DNA of 64,000 nt from Sorex araneus. Lineage: Eukaryota > Chordata > Mammalia > Eulipotyphla > Soricidae. Position numbers and translations under genes: made by a program. Under the pieces are notes generated by a model. The model had not been told where the DNA came from. It worked only from the letters and a program-made list of their open reading frames with translations, and searched no databases. Shown here piece after piece: positions 44,785 through 55,144 of the stretch. The first letter of the stretch is position 1. Each line of letters opens with the position of its first letter. Location: NCBI RefSeq assembly GCF_027595985.1, contig NC_073303.1, positions 188,497,095 to 188,561,094 of the forward strand, given 5' to 3'.

Positions 44785-45384
44785 TTGATGGAGGCAGTAT
44801 GGCGTCTACACCACCACCCTTTGTGCTCTCCTGAACCCTGCTCACCATCTCGCCTTATACAGCGCGTGGCTCCACACGCCAGGTATGGAACTCTATGTGT
44901 GATCCCTGCTAGAACTCTACACATGATTCCTGTTCGACATCAACAGCAGTTTTTCAAGATTCAGACAGAATGGTGTCAGAGGGGCAAGGAGAAACCATGT
45001 CCGTGGCCACAGTGTAGCTGCCTGCCTCAGCAAGTCCAAATAGCAGCGCCCTAGGACATAGAGCCATGGTGGCAGTGCGTGCAGTGGCTCATCCACTATT
45101 GGGTGCTGTCAGCCAACCACCAGGTAACCCACTACTTGGAGAAGGTGTTCGACCTGGCACAGACTCTCGGAGATAGGGTCCAGCTCTGCCAGCTGCTCAA
45201 CAACCCCTGGATTCACTCCATAAATCTCAAGGAGATCAACCTAAGACCACAGATGTCCCAGGTGCTGCCCAGAGACACAAGCAGTTGTGTGTTTGTCTGT
45301 TTGTCAATGTGCAGATCGTTACAACATGCCAATAGACCAAAAGCTTACATTCGGTACACTGGGAACACCTGTAAAGGCAATTAG
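44785..45384 (+). pseudogene. Unrecognised broken reading frame, candidate processed retrocopy
   Basis: One frame runs for 200 codons with a single internal stop (TAG at 45052-45054), from ATGATGGAGGCAGTATGG to a stop at 45382-45384. It is GC-richer than its surroundings and has protein-like content, for example YWVLSANHQVTHYLEKVFDL and AQTLGDRVQLCQLLNNPW about 105-150 residues in, then INLKEINLRPQ. I do not recognise the family. No introns, poly(A) tail or target duplication are evident. It lies between two truncated tA-SINEs. It could be a retrocopy of a host mRNA, part of an unknown LINE, or an old captured sequence. Confidence 0.4.
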
Positions 45385-45403
45385 AGATGACTCCAAAAGC
45401 CTT

Positions 45404-45648
45404 CCCGTATCTCTCAAGAGCCTGGCAAGCTACCAAGAGTACCCCGCCCCCGCACTGCAGAGCCTGGCAAGCTACCTGTGGCGTACTCGATATGCCAAAA
45501 ACAGTAACAATGACAGTCCTCATTCCCTTGATCCTGAAAGAGCCCCCGCTATGCCATCGGGCTACACTAGCACATGACAGGGATGAAAGGAGACGTTACT
45601 GGCTCCCCCTCAAGCAAATCGATAAACAACGGGATGACAGTGACAGTG
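45404..45648 (+). mobile_element. tA-SINE of the long subfamily with an extra module
   Basis: 5'-truncated, starting near CCCGTATCTCTCAAGAGCC. It has the usual GTACTCGATATGCCAAAAAC. About 80 extra bases follow (CCTCATTCCCTTGATCCTG, AAAGAGCCCCCGCTATGCC, CGGGCTACACTAGCACATGA) before GGAGACGTTACTGGC and the tail GATGACAGTGACAGTGAT. In one frame the end reads AHDRDERRRYWLPLKQIDKQ then RDDSDSD, which parallels the LINE-like frame at 46702-46911. Confidence 0.88.
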
Positions 45649-46684
45649 ATATGATATATCATTTTTTGCTATTTAGCTTATTTTACTCCTATTACAAATT
45701 TTTATAGCGCTATTTTATCTTAGAAAAATGCACATATTCTAATTTTCTTCCAGATACCTTTTCCTAATTTACAGTCTCACTAATAGTATTTGAGATATTT
45801 AGTAGCATAATAATTGTCAATAGTTAATATTAAAATGTTTTATTTAGTCAAGTGGAAAAGAGAATAAATTATATTTTTGAAGCATTATATCTAATTTATG
45901 TTATATCTATTAGAAATAATAGCTTGGCATTGTTATAGTCTGGGATTCTTTATAACAGCGCAGAGATTAGTGTAGAGATAAGAATTAAAACTACTCTTAA
46001 ACTTTGTTATTAATTAAACAATAAATCATATTGCAATTTCTTTTATTATATGTATACATTTCAAAATTATTGCAATATCAATAACTTCTCAACATGGATA
46101 ATATCAACAAAAGAGCAATTATTTCATAAATAGTTCTAAAGTAACAAGTCCATAAAATTAACGTGGTGTCAAAATAATCCATTAATGCAAAATGGTATTT
46201 CTCAAATCTTTAATACAAAAAAGTTTTCTACAATTCTGAAAAAATTAAGAAACTCACTGGTGTTTATATTCTATTAGTGATAGCAAGCACAAATAATAGT
46301 AAACATTATAAATGTTTAATGCATTCATCTTTGTTTTCAGTAAGCATTAAATTGAATATCTAGTTAAAAACTCATATTGTATATGATATTGAGGATCAAT
46401 AAATTTAGAAAAATTATAATTCCAAACTATTAGTTTCATTGACTCACCACAATTAAAACTGATGTGTTAAAACTATAATCTAACACGCTAATTGCTGCTT
46501 GATTAAACATTAAAGGACATACTACCACCTAGTGGCAAAATGTGTTTGTCAAAGAAAAACTAATTTTTTAGTATATTTCATATATTTTTCTATTGTATTT
46601 CAGGCTCATGTGATTGTATTTTATTTAAATTTGATTTATTGAAATTGCTCATGCCTTAGGATTTTAGTTCTTATACACTTTCAC
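45649..46684. other. AT-rich sequence, nothing recognised
   Basis: No repeat or gene recognised in this very AT-rich interval. Confidence 0.55.
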
Positions 46685-46911
46685 TTGTATCACTTGTCAT
46701 CTTATTGGTCTTCAATTTGCTCGAGCAGCCGCCAGTAACATCTCCATTCGCCCCTGCCACATGCAAATGTAACGCAAACGCAATGGTATCTGCTCCCTCC
46801 AGGAACACAAAGAGCTTCAAACTGTTCATTCAGGGTTTTGATGAAGAAGTCTGACCATCTCGCAGGTGGGCGGCCACGCGGCCTGTACATTTTATCCATT
46901 TTACAGTCCAT
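46685..46911 (-). mobile_element. 3' fragment of a putative RTE-type LINE sharing the tA-SINE tail
   Basis: A minus-strand open frame (46702-46911, stop TAA) contains RPRGRPPARWSDFFIK near its start and CGRGEWRCYWRLLEQIEDQ at its end. The RGRPP.RW and (DR)..WR..W pattern is typical of the C terminus of RTE/CR1-like reverse transcriptase polyproteins. The DNA for the last 20 residues is the tA-SINE 3' end (GGAGATGTTACTGGCGGCTG, CTCGAGCAAATTGAAG), followed by ACAAGTGATACAAGTGA in place of the SINE (CAGTG)n tail. No catalytic domain is present, so it is 5'-truncated. It could instead be a tA-SINE variant that captured LINE sequence. Confidence 0.6.
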
Positions 46912-48130
46912 ATTTTTACATTAATAAAGTATGAGCTTTCACGTTTCCATTTTTCCTTGCATTTCTCTAATCTTTGCTACCTTAATTTCACTACTATAAA
47001 TTTTTGTTTTGGGGTGATGTCTCTCAAATAGTACTAGGAGATCTGGGGCTTTTTCCAGTGTTGGAGGAAGATAATGGAATGGGAGGCTTGGAACTCAGCA
47101 TCTTATGTAATGCCTGAACTCTCTTCATGGCCCCCTGAAATGTTATTTTGTTATTATGATTTCCATCATCACTTTGTCAAGCATATTAACTCTAGATCTT
47201 GTATTCCTGTGACTGTAAACTTGAAGTCAATCAGATTTGCCTTAAAACTCTTTTAGCTCTACTGAATCTCCAACTAAGCTTCCTGCTTACCAAGGTAGGG
47301 TCCTATTACTCTCTATATATTGATGAGCCTTCTCAGTTGTCCTAAGCATGTTTTGACTTAGTGCTTCATATTGCTACAGTTTTGGTAGCTCTTTCCTAAA
47401 ATTACTTGGTTTTCTGACTATGTACTCTAGTCTATGTTCAGTGCTACATTGTGTGATGAACTTTAGTTTTCCCTTGGGCACCTCTTCTTTGACTTTCTGT
47501 TTCTTTTCCCTGGAAGCTCTAGATCCCTTAGCTTACCCAGACTGCTGTCATTTCCTGCTCAACTCAGTTATCAAAGACTCTAGTTTCCTCCTTTTTTTCA
47601 GCCAGAAAATTTTTGAGCGGTTAGCTGGGGTAATTGAATGTTCAAAGTATAATTTCTTCCTCTCACTCTAAGAGTGCAATAAATATCCCTGCCTATTATT
47701 CAATGTCTTGTGAATCATTTATTTCATACAATTAAAGTTTTCCATTATTTCTGATGGAAAGACGTTTTCCCTTTTCAGAAATATTTTTTTACTATTTCTA
47801 TAAAAAGTCACTTTTAATGATCAACTTAAAGAAAGTTTTAAAAATTATAATCTATCAGACCTTAATATTGCAGCACATATTTCATAAGAAAAAAAAATAC
47901 TTCATATCATTAAAGTATTCTGTTGTACTTGTGATGTAAAGACAAACATCTCCGATGTTTAATATGCATTTATCATACCTTTTTATCAAAAGGAGACAAA
48001 TTAATTCTTCAAATTAGCAAGCAAATATCAGAAAGTAAATGCTAAATTAATGTGTTTAAAATTGAGTCATTGATATTTAGAAGGAATACGGGATCTAGAG
48101 AATCAGCTGAGAGGTTAAACCTATAAAGGT
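46912..48130. other. Unique sequence; doubtful old LTR end near 47665
   Basis: GAGTGCAATAAATATCCCTG followed by CCTATTATTCAATGTCTTGT at 47674-47713 resembles the poly(A) region of an old LTR, with pyrimidine-rich sequence upstream, but no ends are visible. The 83-codon frame at 47420-47671 lies in this sequence. Confidence 0.3.
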
Positions 48131-48339
48131 AAAGAAATAGGGTCTGGAGTGATAGCATAGCAGGTAGGGCATTTGCCTTGCACGAGGCCGACCCGGGTTC
48201 AAATCCCAGCATCCCATATGGTCCCCTGAGCACTGCCAGGAGTAATTCCTGAGTGCAGAGCCAGGAGTACCCCCTGTGCATCGCCAGGTGTGACCCAAAA
48301 GCAAATAAAACAAAACAAAACAAAAAAAAAAAGAAATAG
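48131..48339 (+). mobile_element. tB-SINE, young, with target duplications
   Basis: Body 48141-48329, flanked by AAAGAAATAG at 48131-48140 and 48330-48339. GGTCTGGAGTGATAGCATAG, GCATCCCATATGGTCCCCTG, CACTGCCAGGAGTAATTCC, GTGTGACCC, then (AAAAC)n and an A run. Confidence 0.96.
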
Positions 48340-48700
48340 AGGATGACAATGAAGGAAGAAACTAAGCATTCAAGGATTTGTAAATCAAGATGAAACATTT
48401 CCTTGAGAAGCCTAATGAGTTCAGTAATAACAGAGTTCAAGTTTAGTGGTTTTAAGTTCATAAATACTTATCTACATTGTTATTTGCACACTAATGTAAT
48501 TGTTAAGGGCACAAATTGACTTTTCTCAATGTTCATGAAGAGTACATAGGCTGTGAGGGGTTGTGAGAAACATGTAAGCTACCGTGGAAACACATTCTCA
48601 CGATTCCGTTTCCTTACAGGAATGTAATCCACTGGAAAGAAAACGTTGGGGAATCCTCACTTAGTTTGTGTCTAAAATTAAATAAAATCTACTTTTGAAA

Positions 48701-48938
48701 GCACAGCGGGTAGGGCATTTGCCTTGCAAGCAGCTGACCTATGTTCAGTTTCTCCGTCCCTCTCGAAGAGCCCAGCAAGCTACGGAGAGTATCCTGCGTG
48801 CACGGCAGAGCCTGGCAAGGTCCCGGTGGTGTATTTGATATGCCAAAACCAGTAAGTTTCACAATGGAGATGTTACTGGTGCCACTTGAGCAAATCCATG
48901 AACAAAAGGAAGACAGTGCTACAGTGACAGTGCTACTG
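48701..48938 (+). mobile_element. tA-SINE lacking the first head bases
   Basis: GAAAGCACAGCGGGTAGGGC, CTGACCTATGTTCAGTTTC, GAGAGTATCCTGCGTGCACG, ATATGCCAAAACCAGTAAG, GAGATGTTACTGGTGCC and tail ACAGTGCTACAGTGACAGTG. Confidence 0.92.
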
Positions 48939-49465
48939 TAAATGAACAAAGAACAATTATGGAGCAAGTTTTGTAAATTTTTAACTAATTTATTTTTAAA
49001 AGAATACATCTTTACCCAAAGACGTCTTTAGAAATACTAGTTATACTCAACATTTTAGTTTTTTTTTTTTTTTTTTTTTTACTTCATAGACACCTTTTGC
49101 CAATCAAATGTCATGTTCATATAATTTTCGCAGTTGAGGTCATTGGTCTATGTAATTGTTATCATAGTACTCAGTACAATTTTCACTACAACATATGGGT
49201 GTTTGAACTTAGTTTTGTAAAACAAATAGCAGTGACTTGTGTCTTCACATTTTATTGTATCATATCCATCACAAAATTAAACTATAGAGATTTGTTATGT
49301 TTACGAAACAAAACATGTGTTAACTGTGATTCCTTGTATACAATCTTAGTTCAAATTTTCAAACTTTACTATAATTAAATCTATACTCTAATCCTTATTT
49401 TACGATTGTATTATTATGTTCCTGTTAGTGTTTATAATTATAAAGTGAAAATAAGAAAGTTTAGT
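48939..49465. other. AT-rich sequence with a poly(T) run
   Basis: T run at about 49059-49080; otherwise unique-looking. Confidence 0.5.
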
Positions 49466-49620
49466 CTGGGCCAGAGAGACAGTACAACAGGGAAGGATCT
49501 TGCCTTGCGTGCATCTTACCCAGCTATGATCTCCAACTTCCCATATGGTCCCTGAGCCTGCCAGGAGTGATTTTTGAGTGAAGAGCCAGGAGTAACTTCT
49601 GAGCACTGTGAGCTGTGACA
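49466..49620 (+). mobile_element. tB-SINE, old copy
   Basis: GGGCCAGAGAGACAGTACAA head, TTGCCTTGCGTGCATCTTAC, CCATATGGTCCCTGAGCCTG, CCAGGAGTGATTTTTGAGTG and AACTTCTGAGCACTGTGAGC. Confidence 0.85.
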
Positions 49621-49937
49621 ATTTTAATATTAAACATTTTGAGCTGATTAACTTAACATTTCTCTAAGTTTTTTTTAGTATATGGGCAGTCATGAAATCA
49701 AAGAATTAACTTGACAAAATATTTCTAATTAGTCAGGAGACAATTAATCACCTTTATTTAGTTGTTTATTAATTTATTTTGCCTATGGTGGGGTCAAACC
49801 AATCCTCATACATTCCATGCATTCACACTTTCTTACCACAGTCCATCGCACAGAACATGAAATGATTCCCTACCCCCTTATGCCTAGAAACCTTCTGATA
49901 ACAGATACAGCTAAATTCTCCAACCTAAAACTTTTAT
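49621..49937. other. AT-rich sequence, nothing firm
   Basis: A doubtful reverse SINE remnant near 49770-49880 (CCTATGGTGGGGTCAAACC). It ends at the L1 insertion site. Confidence 0.45.
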
Positions 49938-51546
49938 AAAGAAATTACATATCGCATGATCATCTAATCTTTGATAAAGGTGCAAGAGATGTGAAGTGGA
50001 GCAAGGAAAGTCTCTTTAACAAATGGTGCTGGCACAACTGGACAACCACATGCAAAAAAATGGGCTTAGAACTCGATCTGTCACCATGCACAAAAGTCAG
50101 ATCAAAATGGATTAAAGACCTCAACATCAGACCACAAACCATAAGGTACATTGAAGACAAGGTAGGCAAAACCCTCCAGGATATTGAAGATAAAGGTATC
50201 TTCAAAGATGACACGGAACTAAGCAATCTAGTAAAAACAGAGATCAACAAATGGGACTACATTAAACTAAAAAGCTTCTGCACCGCAAAAGATACAGTGA
50301 CCAGAATACAAAGACTATCCACAGAATGGGAAAGGATATTTACACAATACCCATCAGATAAGGGGTTGATATCAATGGTATATAAAGCACTGGTTGAACT
50401 CTACAAAAAGAAAACATCCAACCCCATCAAAAAATGGGGCGAAGAAATGAACAGAAACTTTACCAAGGAAGAAATACGAATGGCCAAAAGGCACATGAAA
50501 AAGTGCTCTGCATCACTAATCATCAGAGAGATGCAGATCAAAACAACCATGAGATACCACCTCACACCACAGAGGCTAGCACACATCCAAAAGAACAAAA
50601 GCAACCGCTGTTGGAGAGGATGTGGGGAGAAACGGACCCTTCTACACTGCTGGTGGGAATGCCGGCTAGTTCAGCCCTTTTGGAAAACAGTATGGACGAT
50701 TCTCAAAAAACTTGAGGTTGAGCTCCCATTTGACCCAGCAATACCACTGCTGGGAATATATCCCAGAAAAGCCAAAAAGTATAGTCGAAGTGACATATGC
50801 ACGTATATGTTCACCGCAGCACTGTTTACAATAGGCAGAATCTGGAAAAAACCCGAGTGCCCTAGAACGGATGACTGGTTGAAGAAACTCTGGTACATCT
50901 ATACAATGGAATACTATGCAGCTGTTAGAAAAAATGAGGTCATGACGTTTGCATATAAGTGGATCAACATGGAAAGTATCATGCTAAGTGAAATGAGTCA
51001 GAAAGAGAGAGACAGACATAGAATGATTGCACTCATCTGTGGAATATAGAATAATAGACTATAAAACGAACACCCAAGAATAGTAGAAATAAGTACCAGG
51101 AGGTTGTCACCATGGCTTGGAGGCTGTTCTCTCATTCTGGGCAACTCAGAGAAGGGAACAGCAAGTAAAATGTGGTTGTTGGTCATGTGGGGGAAAGATG
51201 ATGCGGGCCAAATATAGACTAGAGACTGAACACAATGGCCACTCAACACCTTTATTGCAAACCACAACACCTAATCAGAGAGAGAGAACAAAAGGGAATA
51301 CCCTGCCATAGTGGCAGTGTGGGGTGGGGGGAGACGGGACTGGGAAGGGGGGGTGGGATGTTGGGTTTACTGGTGGTGGAGAATGGGCACTGGTGAAGGG
51401 ATGGGTTATCAAACTTTGTAAGGGAGAAACATGAGCACAAAAGTGTATAAATCTGTAACTGTACCCTCACGTTGACTCACTAATTAAAAATAAACTATAA
51501 AAAAATAAAAAAAAATTCTCAAAAAAAAAAGAAATTACATATCGCA
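49938..51546 (+). mobile_element. L1 retrotransposon, 5'-truncated, young, with perfect target duplications
   Basis: Body 49957-51527, flanked by AAAGAAATTACATATCGCA at 49938-49956 and 51528-51546 (19 of 19, the leading As shared with the tail). It contains the end of ORF2 (to 51049), a 3' UTR of about 430 bp with a G-rich tract near 51318-51358 and GGGCACTGGTGAAGGGATGG, and an A-rich end (51483-51530) interrupted by ATTCTC. The perfect duplication and the open frame show a recent insertion. Confidence 0.97.
49958..51049 (+). pseudogene. L1 ORF2 C-terminal fragment (open to the native stop)
   Basis: The frame is open from the truncation point (DHLIFDKGARDVKW) to the TAG at 51047-51049, about 363 codons, against some 1,270 in a full L1 ORF2. 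Landmarks: [63 protein letters not shown], the C-terminal Cys motif CWRGC.....LLHCWWEC (C-x3-C-x7-H-x4-C, near 50609-50664), FDPAIPLLGIYP and IYTMEYYAAVRKNE. Endonuclease and reverse-transcriptase domains are absent, so it cannot encode an active enzyme. The first in-frame start-like codon (GTG at 49991) is not a real start. Confidence 0.96.
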
Positions 51547-52879
51547 GGGCTTTTGTATGTTACTGAATGATCAAAAATCAATAATTTTCATTCATATGTA
51601 AAGTAATAGAATTTTTAGTATCAACATAAAAACAAAATAGCTACTAAATCAGTTTAGTTTGCAAAAGATATATTGTCTTGTCTAAAGAACAATGGGGAAT
51701 GTTTAAGATGCTTTCTCGTGTTGTTTTCCATTCAGTTCCTCCCAGACTATTCACAAGCACATTTTAAAATAAACAATAATGTGCAGCAGTGCACAGAGAC
51801 AAAGCCTTCCATGGTGTTTTTCTGAGACATATATATCACTTCCAAAGAAGCCTATAGAATCTTTCATAAAATTAAATGTTTGTTACTAGCAATTCACGTG
51901 AATTCATCAGAAATCCTAGTTTCTAAAGTGAAAGTGTATTAGAATTCTAGATGTAAAATTTGGCCTTAAATTTTTAACAAACTGGATCTAAGCCTAACAA
52001 TATGTTGAAACTTACTAAAAAAAAACCCAAGAATTTATAATATAATAACAACCATTACTCAGTAATGTAAGAACAACTATTTTCTATGGAATTCCTTAAC
52101 TTTGCAATAGGTACTTATTCAAATGTTAATCTTTGAGTGTTTTCTATGTAACTGTAAAACCAAGCTGTAGTTAAGTATTTCTAGCCACTAAGCAATATTA
52201 ATAAATGACATTAAAATACCTTTAATACAAAATACATATATGTGCAAATTATGTGAAAATAAAAAAATGTATTCTTAAAGAAGTATTCAATTAAAGCTTA
52301 AAAAACCTTCCAGATTCAATAACTGATAAACATATAGTTTAATAGAATTTTCCAAACTATAACCAAGAGCATAACAAGCTTTAGATTTTATGAGTAAACA
52401 TTCTAAATTTTGTAAAACCGCATCTTTATGTACAGAGCAATGCTATTTGCTTCATTATCATTATGATGGTTGACTTGTTAAGCTGTCAAGTATGTGGTAT
52501 GGTAATGAAGAGATAATTTCAGATCAATTGCAATCAATCAACATTTCCCATAACTTCCCAGACTATTGCTCCCCAGATTATTAAGTTACATGTAATAATG
52601 TCAGTTAATGAATCCAGATTGGCTGGACTATTTTTTTCAGCAAAATTTTATAACATGATCAGAATTTAAAGTGAAATTAATCACTTTGTTGGTATTTCAA
52701 AGGATATAAGGCATTCAGCTCTCTATAAAGTACAAGAACCCCGTGTCAAAATTATTTCAATAATTCTTAGAATTTTTATATTATAGTATGCAAATAACAA
52801 GTAAATTAAAGAGCCCAGATCCTTTACATGATAATATGCACAAAACAAGTCCTTTGTTTATCTATATATTGCATTATTA
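51547..52879. other. AT-rich sequence, nothing recognised
   Basis: Unique-looking sequence; no repeats or genes recognised. Confidence 0.55.
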
Positions 52880-53139
52880 TAGCACTGTAGCACTGTCGTC
52901 CTGTCCCATTGTTCATCGATTTGCTCGAGCAGGCGCCAGTAACATCTCCACTTTGAGACTTGTTGTTACTATTTTTGGCATATCAAACATGCCACGGGTA
53001 GCTGCCAGGCTCTGTAGGCAGTATCTGCAGGCAGGATACTCTCAGTAGCTTGCTGGACCTCTGAGAGGGATGAAAGAATCAAACCTGGGTAGGCCGCAAG
53101 CAAGGTAAACTCCCTACCCGCTGTGCTATCATTCCAGTC
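52880..53139 (-). mobile_element. tA-SINE, full length
   Basis: TAGCACTGTAGCACTGTCGT tail complement, GCAGGCGCCAGTAACATCTC, TTTTGGCATATCAAACATGC, a small internal duplication around GTAGGCAGTATCTGCAGGCA, and GTGCTATCATTCCAGTCC. No clear target duplication. Confidence 0.92.
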
Positions 53140-53586
53140 CTATTCACAGACATATAGGATATTTGATGATAATTATATTTATACATGTGGTAGCATTATT
53201 ATATATTTGATAATTCATTTATGACATTATTCAATAATGATTGTATACACTATCTTGCCAATCAAGGTAAAAACCTATGTAAAATAATTTAACCCAAAAT
53301 TAATTATCTAAATGTTTTATATTTCAGGACAATTTTTAAGACGTCTAACAATTTGGAACGAGACTTAATTCTGATTTCATGGCAAAACAAAATATCTAGC
53401 AACTACCTATAAAGAGCAACTCTGATATTTTGCATGATATTCATACTCCCTTATTAATGATTTTACAAGCTAAAATTTGTTTTCAGTTTTAACAAGTTCA
53501 TTTCTTTCTGTTGTTGCTGCTTGTTTTGATATTAGCAGTTTAATCAATTTTGTTTCATTGTTTAATGCTTTGCTTCATTTGTATTC
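53140..53586. other. AT-rich sequence, nothing recognised
   Basis: No gene or repeat. Confidence 0.5.
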
Positions 53587-53752
53587 AATTTTGGGGCTTC
53601 ACCTACCAATACTCAGAGTTTACACCTAGCTCTGTCTCAGGGATTACTCATGGCAGTGCTTGGGGGACCATATGGGGTGCCAGGGATCAAACTTCATTTG
53701 AGAACATCCGGAGCAAATACCTTACCCACTAGATACTATTTTTCTAGTCCTC
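53587..53752 (-). mobile_element. tB-SINE, old copy
   Basis: GGGGCTTCACCTACCAATAC, AGGGATTACTCATGGCAGTG, GACCATATGGGGTGCCAGGG, ATCAAACTTCATTTGAG and TAGATACTATTTTTCTAGTC. Confidence 0.8.
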
Positions 53753-53756
53753 CTTT

Positions 53757-53945
53757 ACATTATAATATTTTTTACATTTTTATTTAAATACCATTACTAA
53801 CAAAGTTGTTTATATTAGGTTTTCCAGCATAACTGTTGCTACCCCCCACAAATCTGTAACACCATTCTTCCACCAATGACCTTGTGTCATTTCTTAACTC
53901 CCACCTCCCCATCCTTTGTTATTCTAATTTGTTAAAGAAAAAAAA
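53757..53945 (-). mobile_element. Decayed L1-type 3' tail, reverse
   Basis: TTTTTATTTAAATACCATTA, AAATCTGTAACACCATTCTT, CCACCAATGACCTTGTGTCA and CCCACCTCCCCATCC: the complement of a G-rich then AAATAAA-ending L1 tail like that at 28830-28995. Confidence 0.5.
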
Positions 53946-53947
53946 GG

Positions 53948-55144
53948 CTTGTTTGTAGGATGACATTACTTTGTCCTTTCCCTCCTTGCCACAAGTAGGT
54001 TTTCCCCGGAGTTTAGGCTTATCCCAGTCTCACCCATCAAGGTGTTCCCAAATCTCTCCCATCCTTTTGTTTAGCTATAATCACTTCTCTATGCTCTCTT
54101 CCCCAAAACAGTTAATCCGCGGCTTTCCCTCAATCTGACTCTGCTAATTTGTAAAGTCAGACCTTTCTAGGATACTGAATTTATATTATATAAGTTAATA
54201 TTGCCTTTCTCCTCTTCTTGTGCCTTTTGAATAATTTACTTTAAAGCTATGTCTGTTTTGTATAGACACAAGAAGACAATATTATGTTTTTATAACTTGG
54301 GAATTAATTGGCTTCGAATATTATTCCCTCCCGGGCATCTGCTTTCTCCACTTAAGCCTCAGTTGCCCTCAGTTCCTAGCACCTTAAAAGCAGGGTCCCG
54401 ACGAGGGATGGGAAGGATCCAGGGCAAGCGGTGAGTTATGTGCTACCCTGGCATCGAGATGGGCCTGGCCAAAGTGCCTAATTCTTAACTATATGTTAAG
54501 GGCTTGATCATAGAAAAATGCTGTCATGATCCAATAGTAATTATGAGACTAGGACCCTGCCAGGGATAGGAAAGCCTGATCTGGCCTGAGCACTGTAGTC
54601 TGAGATTGAGATGGCCCCAGGAGAGCAATTCTATAAGCTTTAATGCATCTCTTATTGTGTCCATACAAAATAATTAATATTATGAATTCTTATATGTTTG
54701 CTGGCTGAGGAGAAGAGAAACACATTCATGGGACTCTGCCCTTGGGTGGATCCTCCTGCTGAAAGACAATTAAGTCCTAGGAGAAGCATCCCCTAAGGGA
54801 AAGGAACCATACCCTATTGATGGTGACCACACCTATGTGTATGCCCCAACCCCCTCATGCTGTGGAGATTTAACTAGGCTGTAAGAGTGGGTTGGGGGGC
54901 CAGATCCACAAGGGCCAGATCCACAGATCCAGAGAGAGACCGAGATCGGGAGAGAAGCAGAGAGAGAGAGAATGAAATAAACTGATCGAGCAACCAGTCT
55001 GGACTTCTTCTTCCATTGCCTGCCCTCGACCGACAGCACACACTGCGGTTCCAGGGCACCGAACGTGGGTGGTGAGACAGATCCGCCCAGAGAGCCTGCG
55101 AGTGCTCGCACCCCTCAGCAAGTCTTAGTTTTTTTACACTTGTT
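53948..55144 (+). mobile_element. Solo LTR, family copy 4, with 6-bp target duplications
   Basis: The LTR spans 53954 (TGTAGGATGACA) to 55138 (TTTTTTTACA), 1185 bp, with CTTGTT at 53948-53953 and 55139-55144. Landmarks shared with the other copies: GTCCCGACGAGGGATGG, GGCATCGAGATGGGCCTGG, CCAGGAGAGCAATTCTATAA, GAAATAAACTGATCGAGCAA (poly(A) signal) near 54974 and CACTGCGGTTCCAGGGCACC. A short (CCAGATCCACA)n repeat lies near 54900-54930. No internal proviral sequence. Confidence 0.95.

Noticed and set aside
48042-48461. 139-codon minus-strand frame as a gene
   Set aside because: It runs antisense through the tB-SINE at 48141-48329; the flanking residues show no family features.
54833-55121. Minus-strand frames of 61-92 codons similar to those at 22060-22348
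   Set aside because: The similarity is because both are the same LTR family in opposite orientation, not a conserved gene.
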